Shown here one piece after another: positions 36,710-44,874 of a DNA stretch of 57,041 nucleotides. Numbering within the stretch: position 1 is the stretch's first letter; each line of letters opens with the position of its first letter. The translations under genes and the position numbers were made by a program. Location of the stretch: the NCBI GenBank assembly GCA_903842675.1, contig CAIMMQ010000101.1:1-57041 (forward strand), read 5' to 3'. The stretch is from an uncultured Actinomycetes bacterium (GTDB lineage: Bacteria > Actinomycetota > Actinomycetes > Nanopelagicales > Nanopelagicaceae). The notes beneath the pieces were generated by a model. The model searched no databases. It saw only the letters and a program-made list of their open reading frames with translations, and was not told where the DNA came from.

Positions 36710-37969
36710 TTACCAATCGTGGACAGTGCCATCAATCTTCAATCGATTTACGGGCAGGTATGCAGGTTTATACTCGAATGACGCGGCTAACTTTTCATTA
36801 TAAGAAACACCCAAACCAGCGCTCGTTCCAGGATGGATCAAGCCATCTTTAAATGTGTATTCAGGTTCAAAGACGTCATTTGTCTCTGAATTATGTTGCA
36901 TATACTCCGAGATTCCATAATTATGAATTGCCATCCCAAGATGAAGTGATGCCGCATGCCCTATAGGCGAGACATCGGTCGGGCCGTGCACGCCAGACTT
37001 AATTTGATAAATAGCCGCGTAGTCAAAAATCTTCCGCAGCGCTGTAATGCCACCAGCATGGCTGACGGGACTTCGAACGTAATCAATAAGTTGTTCTTCA
37101 AAAAGAGCTTTATAATCAAAAATAGAATTAAAAACCTCACCTACTGCAATTGGAGTAGTTGTGTGTTGTCTTATTAATCGGAAGACATCGGTATTTTCTG
37201 CCGGAGTTAAATCTTCAAGCCAGAAGAGATCATAAGGTTCTAATGATTTACCCAAACGTGCCGCCTCGATCGGAGTTAATCGATGATGCGCATCGTGCAA
37301 CAAGGGTAGCTCTGGGCCAAATTCATTTCTAACTGCTTCAAAAACTTTTGGCATATGGTTCAAATATGCGCGAGTGTCCCATTCCTCTTCTACTGGTTTA
37401 CTAGACCTTTGCGCAGGTTCATAGTCATGTCGTTTACCAGCACTTTTACCTTTAGAAGACTTTCCAATACCCGGGACGCCATAGACAGAGTTAAGACTTG
37501 GTACTGCTGCTTGTACTCGAATTGCCCGGTAACCTTTTTCTTGGTGGTAGCGAATGCTGTCAAAAATTTCTTTGAAATCACTACCCGAAGCATGGCCGTA
37601 GGCCAAGCAGCCAACGCGACTTGCCCCACCCAGTAATTGATACAATGGCACGTTGGCGGCTTTAGCTTTGATATCCCAAAGTGCCATATCGATAGCTGCT
37701 ATTGCAGTCATCGTTATTGGGCCACGGCGCCAATAGGAACCACGATACAAGTATTGCCAAGTGTCTTCAATATTTTGTGCATCACGCCCAATGATTATCG
37801 GAAGCAAGTGATCTCGAAGATATGAAGCAACAGATAACTCTCGACCGTTTACAGTCGCATCACCATATCCGACCAGACCAGATTCAGTGACAATCTTTAA
37901 AGTTACAAAATTTCGACCAGGGGAATGTACGAAGACATCGGCTTTAGCAATATTCATTCCAATCGCCAC
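36710..37969 (-). CDS. manD: Enolase-superfamily sugar acid dehydratase (D-mannonate dehydratase / RspA-like)
   Basis: The 419-residue protein fits the ManD/RspA subgroup of mandelate-racemase-type enzymes. Probable Mg2+ ligands are D226 ([11 protein letters not shown]), E252 (WLEDLTP) and E278 (AVGEVFNS), with H329 in [16 protein letters not shown]. The typical subgroup tail is present, ending with a Trp. Family members dehydrate D-mannonate or D-gluconate to 2-keto-3-deoxygluconate, although many RspA homologues have very low activity. The GTG start is preceded by GGAGA. It is divergent from the NagB-like gene and lies just inside the left repeat. No KDG kinase or aldolase is nearby. Confidence 0.85.
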   Translation of the reverse strand: MAIGMNIAKADVFVHSPGRNFVTLKIVTESGLVGYGDATVNGRELSVASYLRDHLLPIIIGRDAQNIEDTWQYLYRGSYWRRGPITMTAIAAIDMALWDIKAKAANVPLYQLLGGASRVGCLAYGHASGSDFKEIFDSIRYHQEKGYRAIRVQAAVPSLNSVYGVPGIGKSSKGKSAGKRHDYEPAQRSSKPVEEEWDTRAYLNHMPKVFEAVRNEFGPELPLLHDAHHRLTPIEAARLGKSLEPYDLFWLEDLTPAENTDVFRLIRQHTTTPIAVGEVFNSIFDYKALFEEQLIDYVRSPVSHAGGITALRKIFDYAAIYQIKSGVHGPTDVSPIGHAASLHLGMAIHNYGISEYMQHNSETNDVFEPEYTFKDGLIHPGTSAGLGVSYNEKLAASFEYKPAYLPVNRLKIDGTVHDW

Positions 37970-38131
37970 AAATTCTCCGTTCTACTTTAAGTTAGGTTTA
38001 AAGACTTTCATACAGTTTGAGTTAAATCAAGCGTTAAAAGCCTTGTAGATCTAATCTTAAAAAGGTACACTTTCAACCAGAGGTGAGGGATGAAATTTTC
38101 TTTACTTAGATGAAAGGGAATCTAGATATTC

Positions 38132-38896
38132 ATGAATACGAAAAAGTATGGGGACTTGAACGTTGATATCTGTGATTCCGCAAGTGATCTTGGATCCCGC
38201 GCGGCTTCAGATTTTGCAAAAAATGTCACAGAGGAATTGAAAAATAAATCAGAGATCAGCATTATTTTAGCAACTGGAAATTCACAACTCCCATTTATAA
38301 ATGCCATTAGAAGTCAGCCTGGAGTTGATTGGTCTAAAATTTCGGTTTTTCACATGGATGAATACATAGGTATGGCGAAAACTCATTCCGCAAGTTTTGT
38401 TCGTTGGATGGAAGAACGAGTAGTAGCAGAGCTAAAGCCAAAGAATTTTTTTGGAATTCAAGGTGATGCTGCAGACGTATCTAATGAAGTACAGAGATAT
38501 TCAGACCTATTGGCAAAGCACGAACCATCGATTTGCGTGATGGGTATCGGCGAAAATGGGCATGTTGCCTTTAACGATCCACCGGCTGATTTTGAAACAA
38601 AAGATTTAGTTAAGATCATAAAACTTGATGATCTCGCCTGTCGCCTCCAGCAAGTTAACGAGGGGCATTTTCCCTCGCTAGATTCTGTCCCTGAATCTGC
38701 CATCACCTTAACCGTCCATGCATTATTAAAACCAAACAAGGTAATGGTTTTAACGCCAGAAATGCGAAAAGCAAAAGCAGTTAAAGGCGCGCTTGAGGGT
38801 CCAATAACTCCTAGCTGTCCAGCTTCCATCTTACGCACAGCGCCAAACGCACACTTGTACTTAGATTTAGATTCTTCTTCACTCCTAAACTCTTAG
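38132..38896 (+). CDS. NagB-like glucosamine-6-phosphate deaminase family protein
   Basis: The 254-residue protein belongs to the NagB / 6-phosphogluconolactonase-like fold. It has the catalytic FHMDEYIGMAKTHSASF (D76-E77) and GIGENGHVAFNDPPADFE (H144) segments of glucosamine-6-phosphate deaminases, which convert GlcN6P to fructose 6-phosphate and ammonia. The lid and C-terminal part are less typical, so the substrate may be another amino sugar phosphate. It is the only plus-strand gene in the island. It overlaps the convergent permease gene by 4 bp. Confidence 0.8.
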   Translation: MNTKKYGDLNVDICDSASDLGSRAASDFAKNVTEELKNKSEISIILATGNSQLPFINAIRSQPGVDWSKISVFHMDEYIGMAKTHSASFVRWMEERVVAELKPKNFFGIQGDAADVSNEVQRYSDLLAKHEPSICVMGIGENGHVAFNDPPADFETKDLVKIIKLDDLACRLQQVNEGHFPSLDSVPESAITLTVHALLKPNKVMVLTPEMRKAKAVKGALEGPITPSCPASILRTAPNAHLYLDLDSSSLLNS

Positions 38897-39774
38897 TGGT
38901 TGTCTGAGTTTCTTTTTGTATTTGCCTGCGTGACCATCTGTGTTGGGTTTACGTACCTTAATGCGAGAATCAAAATAAATAGTGTTGTTAGCATATAGAA
39001 GACGGCCATGGCACTTATTGCTTGATACGGCCGAATGCCGGAAGCAAAAACTGCATAATAAAGCGCAACTACTAAAGTTGTAGAGCCCGGACCACTGACG
39101 AGATAGGTGAGCTCGAATAGTGCAACGGTTTGAACTAGTACCAGAAGCCCAGCCGCCAACAATCCAGGAACTATAAGAGGCATAAGAATTTTGATGAAGA
39201 TTTGACGTGTATTTGCGCCACACATGCGCGCAGCAGCCTCAAGTTTTGGGTCAATCTGTTCGATAAAAGGAGTCAACACAAGAATTACAAATGGAATAGC
39301 CGGCACTAAATTTACGACAATAACACCAAGGATCTTCCCCCCCAAGTGTAACTTGTAAATAAAAGTTGCTAATGGAATTCCATAAGTTATCGGTGGAAGC
39401 ATTATTGGAAGCAAGAAGCAGAGCATCACAAGTTTTTTACCAGGGAATTTCCTTCGCGCCAATGCGTATGCCGCTGGTGCACCTACTAATATGGAAATCA
39501 GCACCACTGTTATAGCAATTTCTAATGTAACTCTAAGCAAGCCATAAACCTGATAATTTTGCCAAGCCATAATATAAAAACTGGTTGTCCAACCGTGTGG
39601 CAGCCATCCAGAGAACCATTCTTGTCCAAAAGAACTGATTATTACAGTACCTATTACTCCAAGTAGATTGAGAAAAAAGAAAACAATTCCGCCCCAAATA
39701 AACCAACGCTTCAGGGTTAAATTGAATTTGGCCCCAGCAATCTTTTCTTCTAGTTTAACTTGAGTTTCAATCAT
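38893..39774 (-). CDS. ABC transporter permease (Pot/Fbp type), second subunit
   Basis: The 293-residue integral membrane protein has about six helices and the permease EAA-type loop (LEAAARMCGANTRQIFIKILMPLIVPGL, about 175-202) that contacts the ATPase. Its start overlaps the upstream permease stop (ATGA). Pot/Fbp-type importers carry polyamines, iron(III), phosphonates or small organic acids; this one is linked to sugar-acid genes, so its substrate is open. Confidence 0.87.
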   Translation of the reverse strand: MIETQVKLEEKIAGAKFNLTLKRWFIWGGIVFFFLNLLGVIGTVIISSFGQEWFSGWLPHGWTTSFYIMAWQNYQVYGLLRVTLEIAITVVLISILVGAPAAYALARRKFPGKKLVMLCFLLPIMLPPITYGIPLATFIYKLHLGGKILGVIVVNLVPAIPFVILVLTPFIEQIDPKLEAAARMCGANTRQIFIKILMPLIVPGLLAAGLLVLVQTVALFELTYLVSGPGSTTLVVALYYAVFASGIRPYQAISAMAVFYMLTTLFILILALRYVNPTQMVTQANTKRNSDNH

Positions 39775-40685
39775 CCCTTAGTACCTGCTGTACTTCCACT
39801 ATAAAGCTTTGAACGCAAGAGAAATACCGAAGCAATTACAAATAGCTCAAAGAACGCGGAAATTATAGAGATTGTCGAAGCCATCGAATAATCGAATTTC
39901 TGAGTAACGGCATCAGCCGCTGCGATAGCCAAAACATGTGAGTCACCTGATGGGTTACCAAGAAGCTCTGCCGATGGAAAAACTGAAAAGGCTAAAACGA
40001 AGTTTAAACAAAAAGTGATCGCCAACCCAGGCGCCAACAATGGAAAAGTAATAAAACGGAAAACTTGGCGAGAATTCGCACCTAAAGTGCTGGCCGCCAA
40101 TTCTAAACTTGGATTAATACTCGATGCATATGAGAGCATCAGTAAGAACGCAAAAGGAAAACCAGAAATCACTAGAGATATTATTACGCCCCAGAAGTTC
40201 TGTAACAGCCGCAAAGGTTGGGAGATAATCCCTACGTCCATCAAAGTTTGGTTTAGCCAACCACTTGGGTTTAAATATGCGTATAAGCCTTCTGCAATTA
40301 AAACTGTGCCTAAGCTCATCGGAATAACTAATAACGTATTGATCGGCCGAGTTCTTTTAACGTATTTTCGCACGTAAACTGCGACCGGAAGCGCCGCTGA
40401 AATGTTAATAATAGAAACCGGAAGGGCAATTCTGAAAGTGTTAAAAATTGTTCGGCGCATATATGTGTCATGGAAGAATGATTTATAGTTTCCTAAGAAA
40501 CCAGAATGATTTATTGGGTGAAATGAAAGAAAGATTCCATATATCGATGGGTAGACAAAGAAAACTAACATCATGGTGAGGGCAGGGATGATGAGCACCA
40601 GTACTCTATCAACGCCTCTATCAGCAAAATAATGCTTTAGGCTATGTTTTGTTTCAAGCGCCATATTGCTAGTAGGACTAGTCAT
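39771..40685 (-). CDS. ABC transporter permease (Pot/Fbp type), first subunit
   Basis: The 304-residue permease has an N-terminal cytoplasmic stretch, about six helices and the EAA loop LELAASTLGANSRQVFRFITFPLLAPGL. I chose the ATG at 40685, which overlaps the ATPase stop by 8 bp; an in-frame upstream ATG at 40703 would add six residues. It pairs with the second permease to form the importer's channel. Confidence 0.87.
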   Translation of the reverse strand: MTSPTSNMALETKHSLKHYFADRGVDRVLVLIIPALTMMLVFFVYPSIYGIFLSFHPINHSGFLGNYKSFFHDTYMRRTIFNTFRIALPVSIINISAALPVAVYVRKYVKRTRPINTLLVIPMSLGTVLIAEGLYAYLNPSGWLNQTLMDVGIISQPLRLLQNFWGVIISLVISGFPFAFLLMLSYASSINPSLELAASTLGANSRQVFRFITFPLLAPGLAITFCLNFVLAFSVFPSAELLGNPSGDSHVLAIAAADAVTQKFDYSMASTISIISAFFELFVIASVFLLRSKLYSGSTAGTKG

Positions 40686-41751
40686 TGTTATCTGGGAACA
40701 CAAGTACCCGGTTGGCGGGTACTGACAACGAAATATTCGAACCTACCTGAGTTGCAGTTACTGTGCGAACAATTAAATTGGTATTCGAGTCAACCTCAAC
40801 TTCCAGTGCATATTCCCGCCCTTGATATTCGGCAGCAATCACCCTGCCTTGGATCAAATTCTCACCACTTGTTGAGAGCTCAAGATTATCGGGGCGAATT
40901 GCGACTTTTACCTTTTTTAAATTATTAGCACTTCCAAAATTTGTAGAAACTAACTTTAGAGAAGCCAAACTTACCTCTATCGAACCAGAATTCAACTGTT
41001 TGGATACTTCCATAGAAAGCAGATTTCTATAGCCCATAAAGTCAGCGACAAAAGAATTTGTTGGGTTTAAATAAACTTCTTGTGGAGTTCCAATTTGTTG
41101 CACTTTGCCACTATGCAAAACGACTAAGCGGTCTGCCATAGATAAGGCTTCTTCTTGATCATGGGTTACGTAGATCGTCGTAAGACCCAATTCTTTGTGC
41201 AACTTCTTTATTTCTCCACGCATTTCAATTCTAAGTTTTGCATCTAAATTGGAGAGTGGCTCATCCATCAACACAACTTCAGGTTCTATTACAATTGCTC
41301 TTGCGATGGCAACACGTTGCTGCTGTCCACCGGATAATTCATGCGGGCTTTTTTCAGCATGCTCGCGAAGCTGAACCAATTCTAAAGCTTTATTAACTCG
41401 GTTTAGAATTTCCTTTTTTTCTATCTTCTTAATCTTTAAGCCAAAGGAGATATTCTCCCGAATAGTTAGGTGTGGGAAAAGAGCATAATTTTGGAAAACC
41501 ATACCGAACTCACGTTTTTCTGGCGGAATAGTATCTATGCGGCGGTCATCGAGGTGGATTGATCCCGCAGTAAGCGGGATCAATCCAGCAAGGCAGTTAA
41601 GAGCTGTTGATTTTCCACAACCAGAAGGCCCGAGTAGTGCTACGAATTCACCTTTTGGAATCTCCAAAGTTAATCCGGAAAGCGCTACTGATTTGTCATA
41701 AGTGCGTGACATATCACTTATGCGCAAATTTCTAAAACTTCCTGCTCTCAA
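40678..41751 (-). CDS. ABC transporter ATP-binding protein (PotA-like)
   Basis: The protein has a complete ATPase: Walker A GPSGCGKST, signature LSGGQQQR, Walker B VVLMDEPLSNLD and the switch His in THDQEEALSMADR. The C-terminal TOBE domain (about 270-355) is typical of PotA/FbpC/UgpC importers. A TTG at 41787 abuts the upstream stop. I prefer the TTG at 41751 because AGGGG lies 5 nt before it; the N-terminus is uncertain by 12 residues. The coding sequence contains a perfect 13-bp hairpin at 41556-41586. Confidence 0.9.
   Translation of the reverse strand: MRAGSFRNLRISDMSRTYDKSVALSGLTLEIPKGEFVALLGPSGCGKSTALNCLAGLIPLTAGSIHLDDRRIDTIPPEKREFGMVFQNYALFPHLTIRENISFGLKIKKIEKKEILNRVNKALELVQLREHAEKSPHELSGGQQQRVAIARAIVIEPEVVLMDEPLSNLDAKLRIEMRGEIKKLHKELGLTTIYVTHDQEEALSMADRLVVLHSGKVQQIGTPQEVYLNPTNSFVADFMGYRNLLSMEVSKQLNSGSIEVSLASLKLVSTNFGSANNLKKVKVAIRPDNLELSTSGENLIQGRVIAAEYQGREYALEVEVDSNTNLIVRTVTATQVGSNISLSVPANRVLVFPDNND
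41556..41586 (-). repeat. Perfect 13-bp inverted repeat inside ABC ATPase gene
   Basis: GGATTGATCCCGC and its reverse complement are separated by 5 nt. The stem encodes the residues around GLIPLTAGSI, just after Walker A. Confidence 0.85.
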
Positions 41752-41787
41752 TGTTTCCCCTTCAGTTTTGATCGATTTATTTGGCAA

Positions 41788-42999
41788 CTACTTTAACTTC
41801 GCGCCACCGATATCCGAATCCCACTTAGCAAACATCGCTGCAAGTGCAACACCTGGAAGTGGTGGTTGCGCAGGATATTTAGCTATCAAGTCTGGATAAG
41901 TATCTGGTCGACCATAAGTATTGAATACAGCCCGGCTTTGTGCGGTAGCCATACCAATAGTTACGCCTTTTACGGCAGGACCTGGATACATGTAGCCATC
42001 GTCATAGGCATAAGCCTGGGATGCGGGTTTTAGAATCCATTTCATCAAGTCCAAAATGACTGCGAGCTTGTCAGCGCTCACTCCCTTCGGAATTGCCAAG
42101 TAGGTTGCATCTTCAATCCACGTCGTTTTATCGAAAGTAGAAATAAGTGCGCCTGCAGGAACTGTGTGGATAGCTCGTACGTTAACGTCCCAGCCAGTTG
42201 TGCTTGGTACTAGCAATTTAGTTCCAGCCGCCAACTCGCGCATACTCTTGCCAGTTCCTGTTGTGTAATAAGGGATGTTAGAGCCCAATTCTTTTAGGAA
42301 TGCCCAAGTTTTATCCCATCCTTTAATTGGATCCATTGGATTGCTGTCACCAAGGATGTAAGGAAGTCCCTGTACGAAAGCACGACCCGGTCCAGAGTTG
42401 GATGGGCGGCCGTAGGTGAATTTTCCTGGATTAGCTTTTACCCAATCCAATAAAGCCTGCGGAGTTTTTGGCACGTTCGTAACTTTTCCCGGGAGATAAG
42501 TTAGTAAAGGACCAACATCACCAAAGTCGTCAACAATTGCATAACCTTGCGCAATATCAAGCATTTGCTTGGCTCCAGGAAGGTATGTATCGATTGATTT
42601 ACCCAGTACATTGTTGTAATTTGGAGTTAATTTCGTTAACAATCCCTGTGTAATGGCTGGGGCTAGCGCATCATTTCCAGTTAACAGCAGGTCTATCTGC
42701 AATTGACCAGCATTTTCTTGCGCCTGAAGTTTTCCAGCAATTTCAGTTGCGTCGCCCGAGTCAAAATTTACCTTTGAAATATACTGTGGGAAATGTTTTA
42801 CATAATTTTGAATAATGGGCTGCATGACCTGAAGGTCGCCAGCAACGTCAACTAGGTTTAACGTAACTGGATGCTTTGGCATTGGAAGATTGCCATTTGA
42901 AGTCGAGCCAGCAGCTCCCGAACTAGTAGGCAGGATAATTCCGCATAGAAGAGCGGTGCTTGCCACGGCAATTACCACTCTCTTCTTGTTAACACTCAT
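41788..42999 (-). CDS. ABC transporter substrate-binding protein (Pot/Fbp-like)
   Basis: The 403-residue protein begins with a basic signal peptide (MSVNKKRVVIAVASTALLCGI). A periplasmic-binding-protein type II fold follows, with segments typical of polyamine/iron/aminoethylphosphonate binding proteins (QENAGQLQIDLLLTGNDALAP, LTKLTPNY, WIEDATYLAIPKG). No convincing lipobox is seen, so anchoring is unclear. It is the first gene of a minus-strand operon with ATPase and two permeases, and has GAGGAA before the ATG. Ligand unknown. Confidence 0.87.
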   Translation of the reverse strand: MSVNKKRVVIAVASTALLCGIILPTSSGAAGSTSNGNLPMPKHPVTLNLVDVAGDLQVMQPIIQNYVKHFPQYISKVNFDSGDATEIAGKLQAQENAGQLQIDLLLTGNDALAPAITQGLLTKLTPNYNNVLGKSIDTYLPGAKQMLDIAQGYAIVDDFGDVGPLLTYLPGKVTNVPKTPQALLDWVKANPGKFTYGRPSNSGPGRAFVQGLPYILGDSNPMDPIKGWDKTWAFLKELGSNIPYYTTGTGKSMRELAAGTKLLVPSTTGWDVNVRAIHTVPAGALISTFDKTTWIEDATYLAIPKGVSADKLAVILDLMKWILKPASQAYAYDDGYMYPGPAVKGVTIGMATAQSRAVFNTYGRPDTYPDLIAKYPAQPPLPGVALAAMFAKWDSDIGGAKLK

Positions 43000-43458
43000 T
43001 AAGTTCCTCGATTCTGTGTATTAAAACAGGCTCGATCTTAAGATGCGATCACCCCAGACACGCCTGTGGTTCGCAACATTAAAGGCTACTTGTAGGCAAT
43101 TCAAGGGATTTTCGGCACGAATTCACAAAAAGCAGTCCTGAATGCACTTTTTGAATCAGCTCAATCAATTTGAAGGTTGAAACCGCGTGCCGCGACTGCA
43201 GAAAATATTTTACTTAGGTACAAAGTGTTGACAAATCTGGGTATGTATCACCCGTAGCGCTACCTACTGGAGCAGTTTCGCTAAGTCTCCCAGAATCATG
43301 CCTGCTCACGATGCTGCCTAAGGTGAGAATAATGCTGCCAAAGAAACACAGTGTGGCGCCGGCGATTGTCAAACCAATAAACCTTAGTTTTACCTTATCT
43401 TTTGGAAACCTCTTGAAAGCCTAGGTTCTAAAAGGTTTTTTTGCTCGATACTAAGGGC
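43000..43458. other. 459-bp gap upstream of the binding-protein operon
   Basis: This gap should hold the promoter of the importer operon. It also holds one short minus-strand frame (43214-43372, separate entry) and a T-run at 43435-43441 after a GC-poor stretch. I see no tRNA, no transposase remnant and no clear operator palindrome. Confidence 0.5.
43214..43372 (-). CDS. Possible small membrane or secreted protein (52 residues)
   Basis: A minus-strand frame starting at TTG reads LTIAGATLCFFGSIILTLGS, a convincing membrane helix or signal, then a Ser/Thr/Gly-rich tail ending in LSTLCT. AAGG lies about 9 nt upstream of the TTG. The frame remains open further upstream (to a TAG near 43427) without an ATG or GTG, so it could instead be the remnant of a longer gene. 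Family not recognised. Confidence 0.3.
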   Translation of the reverse strand: MTIAGATLCFFGSIILTLGSIVSRHDSGRLSETAPVGSATGDTYPDLSTLCT

Positions 43459-43620
43459 GTGAAACAAGTAAGCAATTTACTTTACGTGGGTTCGATGATT
43501 TTCGCGATTGTTTTTGTCGATGTGCTATTTTTTAGAAATCACACGTTGGAACGGTTGGCAGCTAATGTGGGCATTGTGCTTTTGTTTGGCGCCTTTTACT
43601 GGCGATTTTTTAAGCACTAA
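43459..43620 (+). CDS. Small membrane protein, copy B (53 residues)
   Basis: This paralogue of the gene at 36503 has the same length. Residues 13-53 are the same as copy A because the DNA is almost identical, whereas the first 12 residues (VKQVSNLLYVGS versus MMKLGNILFVVA) are only similar. The start is GTG with a GATACT box 6 nt upstream. The pattern indicates recent recombination or conversion limited to the 3' part. It marks the right boundary of the island. Confidence 0.6.
   Translation: MKQVSNLLYVGSMIFAIVFVDVLFFRNHTLERLAANVGIVLLFGAFYWRFFKH
43493..43620 (+). repeat. Right copy of 128-bp direct repeat
   Basis: Matches 36537-36664 with one difference, same orientation. Homology stops at the stop codon (plus a chance AAG) and at the codon before MIF. 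Confidence 0.9.
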
Positions 43621-43672
43621 TAAGCTGGAAATCTGACCCAAATACGCCTAGTAGACTTCCCAGACGCTGTGC

Positions 43673-43748
43673 GCCCCCGTAGTCCAATGGCAGAGACAGA
43701 GGACTTAAAATCCTTCCAGTGTCGGTTCGAGTCCGACCGGGGGCACCA
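43673..43748 (+). tRNA. tRNA with UAA anticodon and short variable loop (tRNA-Leu-like, atypical)
   Basis: The acceptor stem is GCCCCCG/CGGGGGC, the D stem has three pairs (GTC/GAC), the anticodon stem is GAGGA/TCCTT around CTTAAAA (anticodon TAA at 43706-43708), and the T arm is GTCGG-TTCGAGT-CCGAC. The discriminator is A and CCA is encoded at 43746-43748. A UAA anticodon reads UUA (Leu), but leucine tRNAs normally have a long variable arm and this one has only five bases there. The other two tRNAs in the window do not encode CCA. Amino acid identity is therefore uncertain. Confidence 0.75.
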
Positions 43749-43793
43749 CCTACTTGTTTACTTCCTAGACTTCCTACATTCAATTCCGCCCGC

Positions 43794-43799
43794 TAAGTT
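43794..43799 (+). promoter_or_regulatory. -10 box for leaderless corA
   Basis: TAAGTT lies 6 nt before the corA ATG at 43806, with no ribosome-binding site. Confidence 0.4.
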
Positions 43800-43805
43800 C
43801 TGTCC

Positions 43806-44777
43806 ATGATTGTTGACGTGGCTCTGTATCAAAATGGCTTACGCGTTGAGGGTCCATCAGATATTTCTGACCTTGTTGAGATCGCCCGAAGTAAAGGCGG
43901 CTTTGTGTGGCTTGGCTTGGCCGAACCAAGTGAAGCCGAATTTAATATGGTCGTTGGAGAACTTAATTTTCACCCTCTTGCAGTTGAGGATGCAATCAAC
44001 GCTAAACAGCGCCCAAAGATTGAAGATTATGCCGGCCTAACCTTCTTCGTCTTGAAGACGGTTTTCTTTGATAAGGCAGAACAAGAAATTTCTACCGGAG
44101 AGTTAATATGCTTTATCGCTGACCACTTTATTGTCATTGTGCGTCACGGTGAGGGGCATCCACTTTCAACTGTTCGCCATGACCTAGAGCAGAACCCACA
44201 ACTACTGAAGCTCGGCCCCTTTGCGGTGTTGCACGCGGTTGCTGACCGAGTTATAGATGGATACACGGCAATAGCCACATCACTGGAAGAAGAAGTTGTC
44301 GGCGTTGAAAATAAAGTATTCAGCGGTAAGCGTCAAACATTTTCACAAGAAATCTATTTCTTGAAACGAGAAATCATTGAATTCAAGCACGCCATTGAGC
44401 CATTGATCCTCCCAATTAACAAACTAATAAGTGGAATGGTCAGCGCAGTCCCAGAAGGAATAATGCCTTTCTTCCGCGATACCTCAGATCATTTGTTGCA
44501 AGCCTGTGAGCATGCATCTGGATTAGACTCGCTAATTACTTCGGTGCTTGAAGCTGATTTGGCCCATATCCAGGTACAACAAAACATTGATGTGCGTCGA
44601 ATATCGGCATGGGTTGCACTCGCATCTGGTCCAACGATGATTGCCGGGATCTACGGAATGAATTTCCACCATATGCCTGAGCTATCGACAAGATATGGGT
44701 ATTACTTTGTTATTGGCATAATGGTTTCGCTTACCGCATTCCTATTTCGCGGTTTTAAAAAGTCTGGTTGGTTATAA
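43806..44777 (+). CDS. corA: CorA family magnesium/divalent cation channel
   Basis: The 323-residue protein has a large cytoplasmic N-terminal domain, a long helix (about 150-255) and two C-terminal membrane helices. The invariant YGMNF signature ends the first helix (about 288-292), and a basic C-terminus follows. CorA forms a pentameric channel for Mg2+ (also Co2+ or Ni2+). It has its own apparent leaderless promoter and lies just right of the odd tRNA. Confidence 0.93.
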   Translation: MIVDVALYQNGLRVEGPSDISDLVEIARSKGGFVWLGLAEPSEAEFNMVVGELNFHPLAVEDAINAKQRPKIEDYAGLTFFVLKTVFFDKAEQEISTGELICFIADHFIVIVRHGEGHPLSTVRHDLEQNPQLLKLGPFAVLHAVADRVIDGYTAIATSLEEEVVGVENKVFSGKRQTFSQEIYFLKREIIEFKHAIEPLILPINKLISGMVSAVPEGIMPFFRDTSDHLLQACEHASGLDSLITSVLEADLAHIQVQQNIDVRRISAWVALASGPTMIAGIYGMNFHHMPELSTRYGYYFVIGIMVSLTAFLFRGFKKSGWL

Positions 44778-44778
44778 A

Positions 44779-44874
44779 TTACTCAAAATCTTCACCGCGA
44801 CCAGTTTTGTGTTTCTTGGGTGTCCGCCACATATCCACGAAAAATTTCGCAACTTGAGTCAATAATTTAAACAA
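44779..44874 (-). CDS. Possible 31-residue basic/amphipathic ORF overlapping the gdhA remnant
   Basis: A frame opening at TTG overlaps the stop of the glutamate dehydrogenase remnant and reads LFKLLTQVAKFFVDMWRTPK, then KHKTGRGEDFE. The overlap (TTGTTTAA) resembles translationally coupled starts elsewhere in the window. The ordered composition suggests a real small protein once cotranscribed with gdhA. Weak evidence; function unknown. Confidence 0.25.
   Translation of the reverse strand: MFKLLTQVAKFFVDMWRTPKKHKTGRGEDFE

Noticed and set aside
36503-43620. Island as a transposon or insertion sequence
   Set aside because: The flanking repeats are direct and lie in coding sequence, no transposase or terminal inverted repeats are visible, and no short target duplication was found.
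43673-43748. Reading the odd tRNA as a suppressor tRNA
   Set aside because: The anticodon is UAA, which pairs with UUA; a UAA stop suppressor would need UUA as anticodon.
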